A DNA stretch of 64,000 nucleotides from UBA3937 sp050951585. GTDB taxonomy: Bacteria; Bacillota; Peptococcia; DRI-13; DTU073. The notes under the pieces are model-generated. The model searched no databases and had not been told where the DNA came from. It saw nothing but the letters and a program-made list of their open reading frames with translations. Below are positions 25,320 through 35,427 of this stretch, piece after piece; position 1 is the first letter of the stretch, and every line of letters starts with the position of its first letter. Both the position numbers and the translations under genes were made by a program. The stretch covers positions 1 through 64,000 of the forward strand of contig JBMNJI010000003.1 of NCBI GenBank assembly GCA_050951585.1. Direction: 5' to 3'.

Positions 25320-25346
25320 GGCAGAAAGCAAAATTTGCTTTCTGCC
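25320..25346 (+). promoter_or_regulatory. Intercistronic hairpin between cas5 and cas3
   Basis: A perfect 11-bp stem (25320-25330 with 25336-25346) with a 5-nt loop and no U-run. It could stabilise the upstream Cascade mRNA or reduce cas3 expression. Confidence 0.55.
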
Positions 25347-25381
25347 TGCTTATATGGTTGTGTACACAGGAGGTTTGTAAA

Positions 25382-27769
25382 GTGGGAAAAGAAGAGTTAA
25401 TTACTCCGGAATTGATGTTGTATGAGCGATATTTTGCTCATACCCGGAAAGTAGATGGACAAAAGCAAACAGAAACCTTATTGGCTCATTCTACACTGAC
25501 TTACCATTACTATGAACAGTTTTGTAAAGAGAAAGGGATAAAGAAAATTATCGAAAGGTTAATAACAGTATGTGGTTTTTCAGAAAAAGAAAAAACTAAA
25601 GTTTATTTGCTTTTTGTTCATGCAATTTACTTACATGATTTAGGGAAGATTAATCCTCGTTACCAATATAACGTGTTAGATAATAATGCATTTCGTGATC
25701 AATGCAATCAGTCGCATAATGCTAATCACGCTTTAGCATCTGCTTACATGTATACTGATCATATGTACAAAATTTTGGGGAAGGAACTTACGCCTGCTTT
25801 AAAAAAATGTGTAGCGGTTTTTGCGTATTGTATCAGTAAACATCATGGAAAGCTTGGCGATGGACATAATTTTTCTGATTTGGAGAATTGGGCCGGGGAA
25901 TATTATAAGAGCGAATTGGATGACAGTATTTTTGAGGAAGTACAATTTTATATGCAGGATACAAGACACCTTGCCCAGCCAGTAGCCTTTTATATTTTGT
26001 GCCGTTTGTTGTATGCCCTGATCACAGGTTGCGATTATTGTGCTACGCAGGAATTTATGACGGGATCCGCAACAAAGCTGGCTGTTGTCGATGAGGGCGG
26101 GCGAGAATTAGGAAAAAAGTATGAAAATAGCGAAATTCTATGTAGTATTAGGCAGTATCAACAAGATCCTACCTCTTTTTGTGGCGAACCTATTAATGCT
26201 TTGCGTAATCAACTTTTTTTAGAGGCTGAGCAAAGCCTTCTTGCTAACCCGGATGCTCACATTTATTACTTGGAAGCACCTACCGGAGCGGGGAAAACAA
26301 ACATAGCTATAAACCTTTCTTTGCGTGTTTTACAAATGAATAGCTCAATTAATAATATTTTTTATGTGTTTCCTTTTAATACCCTGGTGGAACAAACTAA
26401 AAATGTGTTATATCCATATTTTGGTGACAACATGGCTGTTATTAATTCTATTACTCCTGTACTGATGGGTGGGGATAATCAAAAAGAGGATTATGATGCG
26501 GCATGGTTAGATCATATTTTCAATAACTATCCTATTGTGGTTACCTCACATATCAATTTTTTCAATGCATTGTTTGGTTGTGGACGTGACCAGTGTTTTC
26601 CTTTGCTCAAACTATGCAACAGTGTGGTAATTATAGATGAAATTCAAAGTTATCGAAACGATATTTGGCGGGAGATAATTAGCTTTCTCCAAAACTACGC
26701 GAAACTGCTTAATATAAAAATTATTATCATGTCCGCTACTTTACCCCAACTGGATAAACTGCTTAAAACGGTGGATGCTCAATTTACCGCACTTATTCGG
26801 AATCCTTCAAAGTATTATCAACATCCTCTTTTTCGGGACAGGGTGCGGTTGGATTTTTCTTTATTAGAAAAGGGGAAGATTACCTGGGAAGAACTTAAAG
26901 AACAGGTAGGGCGTTTTTCTGATAGACGTGTGTTGGTAGAATTTATAAATAAAAAGACAGCAAGAGAATTTTATCAGCATTGTAAAGATGACTATAACGT
27001 GGTTTTATTGACAGGTGACGATAATGCCGTCCGGAGAGAACAAATTATTCAACGGATAAAAAGCGGAGAACGCTTGATTCTTATTGCTACTCAGGTGATA
27101 GAAGCAGGGATTGACATTGATATGGAAATAGGCTTCAAGGATATTTCACTTCTTGATGCGGAAGAACAATTTTTAGGGCGGATTAATCGATCTTGCCTTA
27201 ATCCTGGGAAAGCGGTAGCCTACTTTTTTGATTATGACGATCCGGCATATGTTTACAAAAAAGATGCCAGATTGCACCATTCCATTCAGGATCCAGCCAT
27301 CCGGAAATGTCTTCAGGAAAAGAATTTTGCTGAAGTATATGCTAAAGTGTTTGAAGAGTTGATTTCCAGAACCAGTAAAGCTAATGAGAAAAATTTGGCT
27401 AATCTAGATAAGAATTGCGGACAACTAAATTGTCAGGTAATTGAACAGCAAATGCAGTTGTTGGAACATAACTGGCAGATTTTCGTACCTTATGTTATTG
27501 ATGATTTAGATGGATATCAGGTGTGGAAGGAGTTCAAAGAATTAGGCAGCAACCGGGATATGAGCTATGCACAACGCATGATCGAGTATTCTAAGTTAGC
27601 CTTGCAAATATCATATTTTACTTTTCAAGTACAAACTAAGGATAAAATCCCTGCTGGAGCTGAAGAATACGGTGGCTATTACTTTATTGACGGCGGCGAA
27701 CGTTTTATTGAGGATGGCATCTTGAATCGGGAAGCTCTGGAGAAATACTATGGAGGGATCTTTGTATGA
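25382..27769 (+). CDS. cas3: CRISPR nuclease-helicase Cas3
   Basis: Recruited to the R-loop to nick and degrade target DNA. 795 residues from GTG 25382 (8 nt after AGGAGG). The HD nuclease domain is N-terminal with YLHDLGKINPRYQY (about residue 88-101) and ISKHHGKLGDG. The SF2 helicase follows: Walker A APTGAGKT (about 300), DEIQ (about 419), MSATLP, ATQVIEAGIDIDME and FLGRINR. All catalytic motifs appear intact. The stop overlaps the cas4 start. Confidence 0.95.
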   Translation: MGKEELITPELMLYERYFAHTRKVDGQKQTETLLAHSTLTYHYYEQFCKEKGIKKIIERLITVCGFSEKEKTKVYLLFVHAIYLHDLGKINPRYQYNVLDNNAFRDQCNQSHNANHALASAYMYTDHMYKILGKELTPALKKCVAVFAYCISKHHGKLGDGHNFSDLENWAGEYYKSELDDSIFEEVQFYMQDTRHLAQPVAFYILCRLLYALITGCDYCATQEFMTGSATKLAVVDEGGRELGKKYENSEILCSIRQYQQDPTSFCGEPINALRNQLFLEAEQSLLANPDAHIYYLEAPTGAGKTNIAINLSLRVLQMNSSINNIFYVFPFNTLVEQTKNVLYPYFGDNMAVINSITPVLMGGDNQKEDYDAAWLDHIFNNYPIVVTSHINFFNALFGCGRDQCFPLLKLCNSVVIIDEIQSYRNDIWREIISFLQNYAKLLNIKIIIMSATLPQLDKLLKTVDAQFTALIRNPSKYYQHPLFRDRVRLDFSLLEKGKITWEELKEQVGRFSDRRVLVEFINKKTAREFYQHCKDDYNVVLLTGDDNAVRREQIIQRIKSGERLILIATQVIEAGIDIDMEIGFKDISLLDAEEQFLGRINRSCLNPGKAVAYFFDYDDPAYVYKKDARLHHSIQDPAIRKCLQEKNFAEVYAKVFEELISRTSKANEKNLANLDKNCGQLNCQVIEQQMQLLEHNWQIFVPYVIDDLDGYQVWKEFKELGSNRDMSYAQRMIEYSKLALQISYFTFQVQTKDKIPAGAEEYGGYYFIDGGERFIEDGILNREALEKYYGGIFV

Positions 27770-28257
27770 TGTTGACTGGGACGGTGGTCAATTATTATAC
27801 GCATTGTAAGCGACAGTGTTGGCTCTTTTATCATAACTTGAATCTGGAAGATAACTCTGAAGATGTACGGGTTGGGAGAGTTATGCATGAACTTAAAAAG
27901 TCTGATGATAAAGAGGAAATTGCTTTAGATGGGATCAAACTTGATAAGATAACAGGGGAATATGTTACAGAAATAAAAAAATCGGATGCTGATATTGCTG
28001 CGGCTATGGCCCAATTAGAATACTATTTGATTGTACTGAATGATAAGGGAATTATACGTAAAGGTCGTTTAGAGTGTTTAGAAAAGAATAAACAAAATAA
28101 AAATATTCATACGTTAACATTCTCAGAGGAGATAATTGCCGAGCGGAAGGTTCAATACCGGCAGATAGAAGAGTTTTTGAGCACTGATACTCCCCCTTCT
28201 CCCGTTTTTAAGCCCGGTTGCAAAAAGTGCGCCTATTTTGAATACTGCTTTATATAA
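27766..28257 (+). CDS. cas4: CRISPR adaptation nuclease Cas4
   Basis: RecB-like Fe-S nuclease that trims pre-spacers and selects the PAM side during integration. 163 residues. An N-terminal Cys pair (HCKRQC, residues 14 and 18) and C-terminal KPGCKKCAYFEYC supply cluster ligands. The RecB metal site shows DGIKLDKITGEYVTEIKKS and QLEYYL. ATG 27766 overlaps the cas3 stop and lies 8 nt after GGAGGG. Confidence 0.93.
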   Translation: MMLTGTVVNYYTHCKRQCWLFYHNLNLEDNSEDVRVGRVMHELKKSDDKEEIALDGIKLDKITGEYVTEIKKSDADIAAAMAQLEYYLIVLNDKGIIRKGRLECLEKNKQNKNIHTLTFSEEIIAERKVQYRQIEEFLSTDTPPSPVFKPGCKKCAYFEYCFI

Positions 28258-28275
28258 AAGAAGGGAGGGCTCGAG

Positions 28276-29277
28276 GTGAATAGTGATACAAGATATATTT
28301 TTTCTACAGGGGAACTTTTTCAAAAGGATTTTTCTATTGTTCTTCGTAAAGATGATGGTAATTTTTATCTCCCAATTAAGGATACACGGGAACTATATTG
28401 TTTCAATGAAGTAACTCTAAGTACAAAGTTACTGCAACTCTTAGCTAAGGCGGGAATTGTCGTTCATTTTTTCGGTTACTATGAAAACTATATTGGAACA
28501 TTTTATCCAAAAGAATATTTGCTTAACGGCAGGCTTACAGTAGCTCAGGCGTTGGTCTACGGCCAGAGCAGGTTGCCTGTTGCTTCATCAATTGTGAAGG
28601 GTATCGCCAGTAACATCCATTTTGTGTTATATCATTACTATCGGCATGGCAAGAGTGAGTTAAAGGAACTACTTAATTGGCTGCATAAGGAAGTTCCTGA
28701 TCTCGTTGATGCGGCCCGTGATATTAAGCAGATTTTGCGGATAGAGGGAGAAATATGGAATAGGTTCTACCAGACTTTCATAGTGATCTTGCCTGAAGCT
28801 TTTACTATGAATAAACGGGTAAAGCGTCCACCTGATAATCCCATTAATGCATTAATATCTTTTGGCAATACTCTTTTATACACAAAAACCATTACAGAAA
28901 TCTATCACACTCACCTAAATCCGACTATTTCATTTTTACATGAGCCGGCCGAGCGGCGGTTTTCATTAAGTCTTGATCTGTCCGAGGTTTTTAAACCGAT
29001 ATTGGTTTATAAAACAATGTTTGATTGTGTAAACAACCGTAAACTAACAGTAGAAAAACATTTTGATAAAAGTCTGAATTATGCCTTATTAAATGAAATG
29101 GGACGAAAGGTTTTTATTGAAGCTTTTGAAGAACGAATAAACCAAACATTTGAACATAGTAAATTAAAAAGACGGGTCAGTTTTAAACATGCTATTCGCT
29201 TAGATGGCTATAAGCTTATCAAGTATATTTTAGAGGGCAAGCAATTTATCCCATTTAATATGGAGGAAAAAAGGTGA
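28276..29277 (+). CDS. cas1: CRISPR integrase Cas1
   Basis: Metal-dependent integrase inserting spacers at the leader end. 333 residues, standard length for type I-B Cas1. Probable catalytic residues are the Glu in RIEGEIWNRFY (about 154-164), the His in FLHEPAERRFSLSLDLSEVFKP (written in part here; about 220-240) and the following acidic residues. GAGGTG-type RBS precedes the ATG. Its stop overlaps the cas2 start. Confidence 0.95.
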   Translation: MNSDTRYIFSTGELFQKDFSIVLRKDDGNFYLPIKDTRELYCFNEVTLSTKLLQLLAKAGIVVHFFGYYENYIGTFYPKEYLLNGRLTVAQALVYGQSRLPVASSIVKGIASNIHFVLYHYYRHGKSELKELLNWLHKEVPDLVDAARDIKQILRIEGEIWNRFYQTFIVILPEAFTMNKRVKRPPDNPINALISFGNTLLYTKTITEIYHTHLNPTISFLHEPAERRFSLSLDLSEVFKPILVYKTMFDCVNNRKLTVEKHFDKSLNYALLNEMGRKVFIEAFEERINQTFEHSKLKRRVSFKHAIRLDGYKLIKYILEGKQFIPFNMEEKR

Positions 29278-29561
29278 AGAATAAATTTAACTATAATTAT
29301 GTGATTGTATTTTATGATGTTGGCGAAAAACGGGTAGCAAAGGTATTTAAAATCTGCAAACAGTATTTGAAACACTATCAAAAATCTGTATTTAGGGGAC
29401 ATATTACTCCGGCAAATTATCTGGAGCTTAAAGGAAAGTTAAAGAAAGCTATTGATCCAAGTTATGATTTTGTTACGTTTATTCAAACAATTAGCGAAAC
29501 CTCATTTCACGAAGAAAGTATAGGTAATACTGGGATCAATCCAGAGTCGATTATCATTTGA
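29274..29561 (+). CDS. cas2: CRISPR adaptation protein Cas2
   Basis: Small ferredoxin-fold partner bridging two Cas1 dimers. 95 residues: NYVIVFYDVGEKRVAKVFKIC with the conserved Asp after the first strand, then QKSVFRGHITPANYLEL. GTG start at 29274 after GGAGG. Last gene of the operon; the leader begins directly after it. Confidence 0.95.
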   Translation: MKNKFNYNYVIVFYDVGEKRVAKVFKICKQYLKHYQKSVFRGHITPANYLELKGKLKKAIDPSYDFVTFIQTISETSFHEESIGNTGINPESIII

Positions 29562-29738
29562 TTTTTTCCAAGTGTAGCTATAGAGCATTCCTTGAAAGGT
29601 GTTGAAATAGTAGGGGAAGGAGGTATTATATTATCATTTTTTCGAATCTTGGTATTTACTTGGAAAAAAAGATGACAAAAGCTTGATAGAAAAGGAAAAA
29701 TAACTTAATATGAATCAAAAGAGGCCTTATTGGTCTTG
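29562..29738 (+). other. CRISPR leader
   Basis: 177 bp of AT-rich non-coding DNA between cas2 and the first repeat. It contains a perfect 12-bp inverted repeat, 29562-29573 (TTTTTTCCAAGT) with 29658-29669. Leader polarity is supported by degenerate repeats at the opposite end of the array. Confidence 0.85.
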
Positions 29739-32298
29739 GCGGAACCTCCACATTTGATGTATTGAAATTGGATCCTATTATCGTGGATAAAGCGGAACCT
29801 CCACATTTGATGTATTGAAATAAAGACCGGATACCGCAGCTTGAGCGGAACCTCCACATTTGATGTATTGAAATTAAATCTCAAATGCGGCCACTGTAGA
29901 CGGCATAGCGGAACCTCCACATTTGATGTATTGAAATCTAAAAAACAGAACCGAAACAAGTTAAATAACAGATACGCGGAACCTCCACATTTGATGTATT
30001 GAAATTATCCAAAAACGCACATTATCCGCAATAACCTCCGTCCGCGGAACCTCCACATTTGATGTATTGAAATCTAGGCATTAGAAATGCTTTGAGTGAT
30101 AGCGAAAGCGGAACCTCCACATTTGATGTATTGAAATAGTGCGGTTAAGTGGTTCCATTGAGCTTTGGCCTTATGCGGAACCTCCACATTTGATGTATTG
30201 AAATACAGGCAATGCAAGACTACATCTGCAGGTGGCAAAGCGGAACCTCCACATTTGATGTATTGAAATAATACCGGACACAAAAGGGCATATGTTTCCG
30301 ACGAGTTCCGCGGAACCTCCACATTTGATGTATTGAAATCCACTACCAGATCCGATCTTTCGCTGCACTACATACGCGGAACCTCCACATTTGATGTATT
30401 GAAATGAAATAATCTGGAGACACTGCTTTAAGTTGGCAAAGCGGAACCTCCACATTTGATGTATTGAAATCTAGATTCGCGCGGTCAATCCTGCGGTTCT
30501 ACTGGGCGGAACCTCCACATTTGATGTATTGAAATGTTAGCTATCGCGTCGATGATATCTGTGGCATCAGCGGAACCTCCACATTTGATGTATTGAAATA
30601 GTATATAGATAACCTGACCTACAGCGTACAGTTAAGCGGAACCTCCACATTTGATGTATTGAAATGCTATGCGTACAGGGGCGTTACAGCGTACGTATCG
30701 CGGAACCTCCACATTTGATGTATTGAAATTAGCTGATAATGCGCTTATCATGTAGCAATGCCTCTGCGGAACCTCCACATTTGATGTATTGAAATCCTTA
30801 TTTGCCGTAACTTTGTTGCTTACTCTAATGCGGAACCTCCACATTTGATGTATTGAAATTGCAAGATCATCCGCAAACCGAGAACTACAAACGCGGAACC
30901 TCCACATTTGATGTATTGAAATGCTTATACTAGCCATTTAGACCTACAATGCATGCGGAACCTCCACATTTGATGTATTGAAATAAGTATCTAGACTGAG
31001 TTACATCAGCATGGATATGGCGCGGAACCTCCACATTTGATGTATTGAAATAAAATTTTAGTCGTACACTGCTAATACATAGCGGAACCTCCACATTTGA
31101 TGTATTGAAATGCTTTCATGGATGCAGTTGATGTGTCCGGCGATGCGGAACCTCCACATTTGATGTATTGAAATTAGTTAGATAGATAACCGGCTTCAGC
31201 GTCTATATTCGGCGGAACCTCCACATTTGATGTATTGAAATGCAGTCGAGCAAGGGCCCGGTTTAGGCCTTATGCGCGGAACCTCCACATTTGATGTATT
31301 GAAATCTTAATCGTTGCCATGGTTTACTGCAATCGTGCGGAACCTCCACATTTGATGTATTGAAATTATATCATATTGCGTGTCCGTCTAGTTGCTCAGC
31401 GGAACCTCCACATTTGATGTATTGAAATACGGCTACGCCGGAGATTTTGACTGTCAGGCGGAACCTCCACATTTGATGTATTGAAATACAGGACCTGATG
31501 ACTATCCTTAGCCTGGGCATCGCGGAACCTCCACATTTGATGTATTGAAATGGTATGATGCGGTAGAAACACGGCGCATTCGTACGCGCGGAACCTCCAC
31601 ATTTGATGTATTGAAATATTCAAGCTTTTGCAGAATACGATAGCACCAGTTCTGCGGAACCTCCACATTTGATGTATTGAAATCTGCGTTACACGGCATT
31701 GATTGCTGCAATCCGCGGAACCTCCACATTTGATGTATTGAAATCAGAGAAGCATAGAGATACGAACGGTTAAATAGCGGAACCTCCACATTTGATGTAT
31801 TGAAATACGTCTTGGCCAGATTTTCGTAGACATTACAGGCGGAACCTCCACATTTGATGTATTGAAATTGCAGATTCCACGCTATGAGCGCAAACAAGCG
31901 TATTGCGGAACCTCCACATTTGATGTATTGAAATCATTCCCGAATCGTGTACAAGCACCAGGACTGCGGAACCTCCACATTTGATGTATTGAAATAGCAT
32001 ATGAAGTTTGTATGGCGCTTGGTAAATCTGCGGAACCTCCACATTTGATGTATTGAAATGCAGCAGGAGCAGGACACGGCCGCAACCGGGCAGCAGGCGG
32101 AACCTTCACATTTGATGTATTGAAATTCTTCTGTATTCACTTCTAGTTTCCCAGCTTCATCTGCGGAACCTTCACATTTGATGTATTGAAATAAGATACG
32201 GTCGCGGACTGCTGCTGGGTGGGTACTGCGGAACCTTCACATTTGATGTATTGAAATAGGATATGCAAGATCGCCTTTGCAGATATAGGGCGGAACCA
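29739..32298 (+). CRISPR. Type I-B CRISPR array, 40 intact repeats
   Basis: Forty 30-nt repeats (starting GCGGAACCTCC and ending GTATTGAAAT) begin at 29739 and end at 32257; a truncated 41st (GCGGAACC then divergent) starts at 32290. The first 37 repeats are identical. The last three (32097, 32163, 32228) share a C-to-T change at repeat position 10, marking the old, leader-distal end. The 40 spacers range from 23 to 40 nt; the first two are each 23 nt, others mostly 31-38. I saw no duplicated spacer. The 3' repeat end ATTGAAAT is the usual Cas6 handle type. Confidence 0.98.
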
Positions 32299-32402
32299 TC
32301 CTAAGTTAAACCTATGCGCTTCCGGAGAGGCGACCTAGGTGTTGCTAATTGTTGTCATAACCGAAAAACTGCATAAAGACGTGAATGAGAAAAGACATAA
32401 AG

Positions 32403-32445
32403 AAAGCCACTTGTTCGGTTTATTTCCGACCAAGTGGCTTTTTGG
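32403..32445. terminator. Bidirectional terminator between array and tetR
   Basis: A 16-bp stem with one mismatch (32403-32418 with 32426-32441), T-run on the plus strand and A-rich on the other side. It overlaps the end of tetR and can stop both the crRNA precursor and the tetR transcript. Confidence 0.8.
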
Positions 32446-33064
32446 CTTGTACGACGGGGGTTTGGGTATTACGCATTAAATAATCCATACCGTTTTGGAT
32501 CATCCCTTCAGCGACCTCGGCCAGCTCTTCCGGGGAAACCTTCATGCCGTCTTCCATCCATCTTTGGAGAAGCCCAATGGAGCCGGAGACAGTATATGCC
32601 GCGAAATATTCGTAGTCTTGCAAGTCTTGTTGCGGACAGGTTTCAATAAGCAGCCGGAAGCATTTTTCCTCGACCATTTTTTTCAGCTTCTCCACAAAAC
32701 CGATATCGCCATAGGGCCCTAAAAGCATTTTACAGAAGGTTTGGTTATCGGCCACATACTGAAAAACCTCAGTAATATATGGTTTGGGAGAAACGCGAAG
32801 GGCCTGGGGTGAATAACGGCTCGAGATCTCTTCAAGCTCATTGAGCATTTCCGCTTCGATTTGGGAGAGCATTTCGTAAATATCCCGATAGTGCAGGTAA
32901 AAGGTGCCTCTGTTTAGGTCGGCTAAATCAACTAGCTCTTTGACGGTGATATCATTTAATTTCTTTTTCAGGAGTAAAGTAGCCAGACTTTCTTTCAACA
33001 GTTTTTTTGTCCTTCTGATCCGGCGGTCGTCGTTATTTGTGTTTTGCTTTTCCACTTTATTCAC
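32420..33064 (-). CDS. TetR-family transcriptional regulator
   Basis: Cytoplasmic repressor-type protein of 214 residues. The N-terminal HTH (about residues 38-60: ITVKELVDLADLNRGTFYLHY) is typical; the C-terminal ligand domain resembles the TetR_C_8-type group common in Clostridia. Start is uncertain: GTG 33064 has no good RBS, and GTG 33055 is better spaced from GGGAA. It is divergent from the MMPL exporter, with a 10-bp inverted repeat between them, so it probably controls the exporter and itself. Confidence 0.88.
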   Translation of the reverse strand: MNKVEKQNTNNDDRRIRRTKKLLKESLATLLLKKKLNDITVKELVDLADLNRGTFYLHYRDIYEMLSQIEAEMLNELEEISSRYSPQALRVSPKPYITEVFQYVADNQTFCKMLLGPYGDIGFVEKLKKMVEEKCFRLLIETCPQQDLQDYEYFAAYTVSGSIGLLQRWMEDGMKVSPEELAEVAEGMIQNGMDYLMRNTQTPVVQAKKPLGRK

Positions 33065-33095
33065 TTCCCGAAAGAATTTTTTCTGGTCTGTTTAT

Positions 33096-33127
33096 AAATA
33101 AACACTTATTACCAATCGTGTTTATTT
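33096..33127. promoter_or_regulatory. Probable operator of the TetR regulator
   Basis: Perfect inverted repeat AAATAAACAC (33096-33105) and GTGTTTATTT (33118-33127), 12-nt spacer, in the divergent tetR/MMPL region and upstream of the exporter promoter. Confidence 0.65.
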
Positions 33128-33154
33128 TTGAATAAAACCGTTTTGGATTGATGA

Positions 33155-33182
33155 TTGCATCCTTACTATTATTAAGTATAAT
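33155..33182 (+). promoter_or_regulatory. Sigma-A promoter of the MMPL exporter operon
   Basis: TTGCAT (33155-33160), 16-nt spacer, TATAAT (33177-33182). Confidence 0.6.
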
Positions 33183-33207
33183 AAAGTTAACAAAGATAAT
33201 CAACATT

Positions 33208-33256
33208 AGTTTATTAATAAAATGGGAGTTTATTAATAGAAAGAAGTCTACTAATA
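33208..33256 (+). repeat. Three direct repeats AGTYTAYTAATA in the exporter leader
   Basis: AGTTTATTAATA at 33208 and 33227, and AGTCTACTAATA at 33245, spaced 19 and 18 nt. They lie in the untranslated leader or near +1, possibly a second regulator site. Confidence 0.6.
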
Positions 33257-33287
33257 GGAAAAAAGTCGAAAATAAGCTGGTGGTAAT

Positions 33288-35405
33288 ATGAGTAAGTTAG
33301 GACAGGGGATTGTCAATTTTATCGTCTATCGGGGCAAATTGATCGAAAAAATCTTTGCCGTCTTATTTCTGATCAGTGCAATCTGTTTTCCTTTTGTGCA
33401 AATTAATTATGATTTAAGTAAATACTTGCCCGCAGAAATGCCCTCGAAACAAGGGATTGACCTCATGGAAAAGGAGTTTGGGTATCCCGGCACCGCGCGG
33501 GTGATGATTGATGATGTTTCGCTCTATGAAGCGAAGATTTATAAGGACCGGATTGCCAATATCGACGGGGTGGATATGGTCATGTGGGCAGATTCCGTCA
33601 TTGATCTTTATCAATCCGAGCTCTTTATTAATTATGAAGACATCGAGGACTATTACAAAGACGGAACGGCGATCATGGATGTTACTTTTGTCGAAAACGA
33701 TTCGGCCCAAAGCACCAGAAATGCCCTGCAGGAAATTGAAAACCTCTTAGGTGAAAAAGGACATTTTGGCGGGCAGGCTGTGCAAAATAAGTTTTTAAAC
33801 GAAGTGATTCCCCAGGAAATGAGGTATATTTTGGTTTTGGGGATTGCGATCATTCTCGGGATTTTGTTGCTTGCTACTAATTCCTGGTTTGAGCCCTTCC
33901 TTTTTCTCTTTGTGATTATGGTCTCTGTTGTGATAAATATGGGTAGCAATTTGATCTTTGGCAATATTTCTTCCATTACTTTAAGTGTGGCGGCGGTACT
34001 TCAACTGGCCATTGCGATGGATTATACCATTATTTTGCTGGATAATTTCACCCGGGAAAGAAAAACCGGCAATACGGTGGAAGAGGCGTTAGCAGTATCT
34101 ATCCGCAAGAGCCTTACCCCCATTTTTTCAGCGGGCTCTGCCGCAATTGTTGGTTTTTTGGCGTTGATTCTCATGCGTTATACCATTGGGAAAGATATCG
34201 GTCTGGTTCTGGCCAAAGGAATTGCAATCAGCTTGATTACCGTTATCGTTCTTACCCCGGCCTTAATCCTGCGCTGGTATAAGCTCATTGAAAAAACGGA
34301 ACACCGGCCTTTGGTCCCTTCCTTTCAAAAAATGGTCCGGGTTATTTACCGGTGGCGGTTGGTCATCTTCACGGTTTTGTTGTTAATTGCCGTTCCGGCC
34401 TATTTTGCCAAGGACATGACCGATTTCACCTTTGGGAATGATGCAATGGGCTTATCTAAAGGAACGACGATCTATGAAGATGATCAGGCGATGAATGCCA
34501 AATTCGGCCGTCATAATCTGCTCCTGGCCATCGTGCCGAACAGTTCGCTGGTGACCGAGCGGCAGTTAAGCCGGGAATTAGAAGAGCTTACTTATGTAAA
34601 AAGTGTCACTTCGCTGGCAAATAAGTTGCCGGAAGGATTACCGGAGGATTTCCTGCCCAGGAATATTACAAAGCAGTTACATACGGACGAATATGCCAGA
34701 ATTCTGGTACCCCTAAAGACGGCCAATGAAAGCCGGTTAGCCTTTCAGTGTGTGGAGGAGGTTACCGGGATCATTGAAAAGTATTATCCGGAAGGGTCCT
34801 ACGTTGTGGGGGTGACTCCTTCCACCAGGGATATTAAGGAGGTCATTGTGGATGACTGGACCAGGATTGATAAAGTATCTTTGCTGGGTGTGGCCCTGGC
34901 AATCCTCGTGGCATTTCGCTCCCTGCTCCTGCCGGTTGTTTTGATGATTCCGATTCTTATGGCGGTTTTCGTTAACATGATGATGCCCTATCTCATGGGA
35001 GAACGGATCATGTTTATGGGTTATATTATCGTTTCTTGTCTGCAGTTAGGGGCGACGATTGATTATTCGATTATTATGACCTATCGCTACCTGGAATTCA
35101 GAAACGGCAAGGATAAGGTTACTGCGGCGCTGTCGGCGGCTGAGGCCAGCATCCTGCCCATTCTTACTTCCGGCCTGATCTTAGCGGTGGCCGGTTATGG
35201 AGTGGCCAACTTCTCCAGTGTGGCCGCCATTGCGGATCTGGGCGGATTAATTGGCCGGGGCGCACTGCTTAGTATGTTTATGGTGATTGCTTTATTACCT
35301 ATTCTATTTATCTGGGCGGATCGGTGGATTATTGCCTGGTCTCTCGGAAGATGGACCAACAAGATAAAAAAAGCGGAAAAGACGCTAAAGGCCCAGGACG
35401 TTTAA
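33288..35405 (+). CDS. MMPL/RND-family exporter
   Basis: Inner-membrane exporter of 705 residues with about 12 helices in two similar halves. Each half has one helix, an extracytoplasmic domain (about 40-170 and 375-520) and a five-helix bundle. Segments such as QLAIAMDYTIILLDNF and QLGATIDYSIIMTYRY carry the Asp-Tyr pairs typical of MMPL transporters and are placed symmetrically. Substrates of related Gram-positive proteins are lipids or hydrophobic drugs; the one here is unknown. The downstream lipoprotein is probably co-transcribed (22 nt gap). Confidence 0.9.
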   Translation: MSKLGQGIVNFIVYRGKLIEKIFAVLFLISAICFPFVQINYDLSKYLPAEMPSKQGIDLMEKEFGYPGTARVMIDDVSLYEAKIYKDRIANIDGVDMVMWADSVIDLYQSELFINYEDIEDYYKDGTAIMDVTFVENDSAQSTRNALQEIENLLGEKGHFGGQAVQNKFLNEVIPQEMRYILVLGIAIILGILLLATNSWFEPFLFLFVIMVSVVINMGSNLIFGNISSITLSVAAVLQLAIAMDYTIILLDNFTRERKTGNTVEEALAVSIRKSLTPIFSAGSAAIVGFLALILMRYTIGKDIGLVLAKGIAISLITVIVLTPALILRWYKLIEKTEHRPLVPSFQKMVRVIYRWRLVIFTVLLLIAVPAYFAKDMTDFTFGNDAMGLSKGTTIYEDDQAMNAKFGRHNLLLAIVPNSSLVTERQLSRELEELTYVKSVTSLANKLPEGLPEDFLPRNITKQLHTDEYARILVPLKTANESRLAFQCVEEVTGIIEKYYPEGSYVVGVTPSTRDIKEVIVDDWTRIDKVSLLGVALAILVAFRSLLLPVVLMIPILMAVFVNMMMPYLMGERIMFMGYIIVSCLQLGATIDYSIIMTYRYLEFRNGKDKVTAALSAAEASILPILTSGLILAVAGYGVANFSSVAAIADLGGLIGRGALLSMFMVIALLPILFIWADRWIIAWSLGRWTNKIKKAEKTLKAQDV

Positions 35406-35427
35406 TATAGACAAGGGGGTACAAGTG

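Noticed and set aside
29656..32140. Long minus-strand open frames of 60-130 codons across the CRISPR array
   Set aside because: They are repeated translations of the CRISPR repeat in different frames; they have no RBS and follow the repeat period.
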